A stretch of DNA of 63,315 nucleotides from Stagonosporopsis chrysanthemi (taxonomy: Eukaryota; Ascomycota; Dothideomycetes; Pleosporales; Didymellaceae), in contig JAFISE010000174.1 in assembly GCA_022560025.1 (NCBI GenBank), positions 1-63,315 on the forward strand. The letters are read 5' to 3'. Positions 63,219 to 63,315 of the stretch are shown piece by piece. Numbering within the stretch: position 1 is the stretch's first letter; each line of letters begins with the position of its first letter. The position numbers and the translations under genes were made by a program. The notes beneath the pieces were generated by a model. The model had not been told where the DNA came from and did not search any database. It worked only from the letters and a program-made list of their open reading frames with translations.

Positions 63219-63315
<97 letters not shown>
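63219..63315. repeat. 97-base poly-C run at window end
   Basis: From 63219 the sequence is only C to the last base, starting inside an intron of the Are gene (after ..ACCCTTGT). A natural C-run of this length is improbable in a fungal intron. It more likely reflects a failed base-call extension at a contig end or at a gap. Confidence 0.85.

Noticed and set aside
1..63315. tRNA, rRNA and CRISPR arrays
   Set aside because: No tRNA A/B-box pair with cloverleaf, no rRNA core sequence and no spaced repeats were found by eye; small structured RNAs could still be missed.

Overview
This window is nuclear DNA of a filamentous ascomycete. Genes are interrupted by short introns (mostly 45-60 bases) with GTAAGT-like donors and CTAAC/CTGAC branch sites. 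The proteins are fungal throughout (DUF3433, Rua1-type and Zn2Cys6 regulators, But2, GH47, Sea4/MIOS). One transposase carries point mutations in the pattern of repeat-induced point mutation (RIP). A nuclear ATP8 gene with a mitochondrial presequence suggests a Dothideomycete, most likely Pleosporales, where I recall mitochondrial genomes lacking atp8. That placement is inference.

Layout. 1-3065: an AT-rich, RIP-degraded stretch holding a broken Fot1/pogo transposase. 3.9-24.4 kb, sparse: a DUF3433 membrane protein, a type II membrane protein with a DUF4097-like ectodomain, a Rua1-domain regulator with a long upstream region and 5'-UTR intron, three candidate secreted proteins (18052-18213, 18708-19502, 20091-20327), nuclear atp8, an NmrA/isoflavone-reductase-like protein and a small orphan ORF. 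25-43 kb: an MFS transporter beside a Zn2Cys6 regulator, a nine-exon Mup1-type permease, a decayed gene, a repeat-rich GPI protein, a secreted But2-domain protein and a broken helicase. 43.3 kb to the end is gene-dense and mostly housekeeping: LAT-type permease, PP2A scaffold subunit A, dithiol glutaredoxin, LMBR1-like membrane protein, Sea4/MIOS, Efg1, secreted GH47 alpha-mannosidase, AP-1 gamma-adaptin and the 5' part of an Are-type sterol acyltransferase. The window ends in 97 consecutive C, probably an assembly artefact inside an intron of that last gene.

How genes relate. Two amino-acid permeases (Mup1-type, LAT-type) lie about 10 kb apart. Sea4 belongs to the SEACAT/GATOR2 nutrient-sensing complex and PP2A-A to a phosphatase acting in the same broad physiology, but nothing suggests a cluster. 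Divergent pairs share upstream regions: atp8/NmrA, LAT/PP2A-A, Grx/LMBR1, Sea4/Efg1, AP-1 gamma/Are. I see no tRNA, rRNA, CRISPR or secondary-metabolite core gene. All exon models were read by eye from splice signals and reading-frame closure; in every intact model the phases close exactly.
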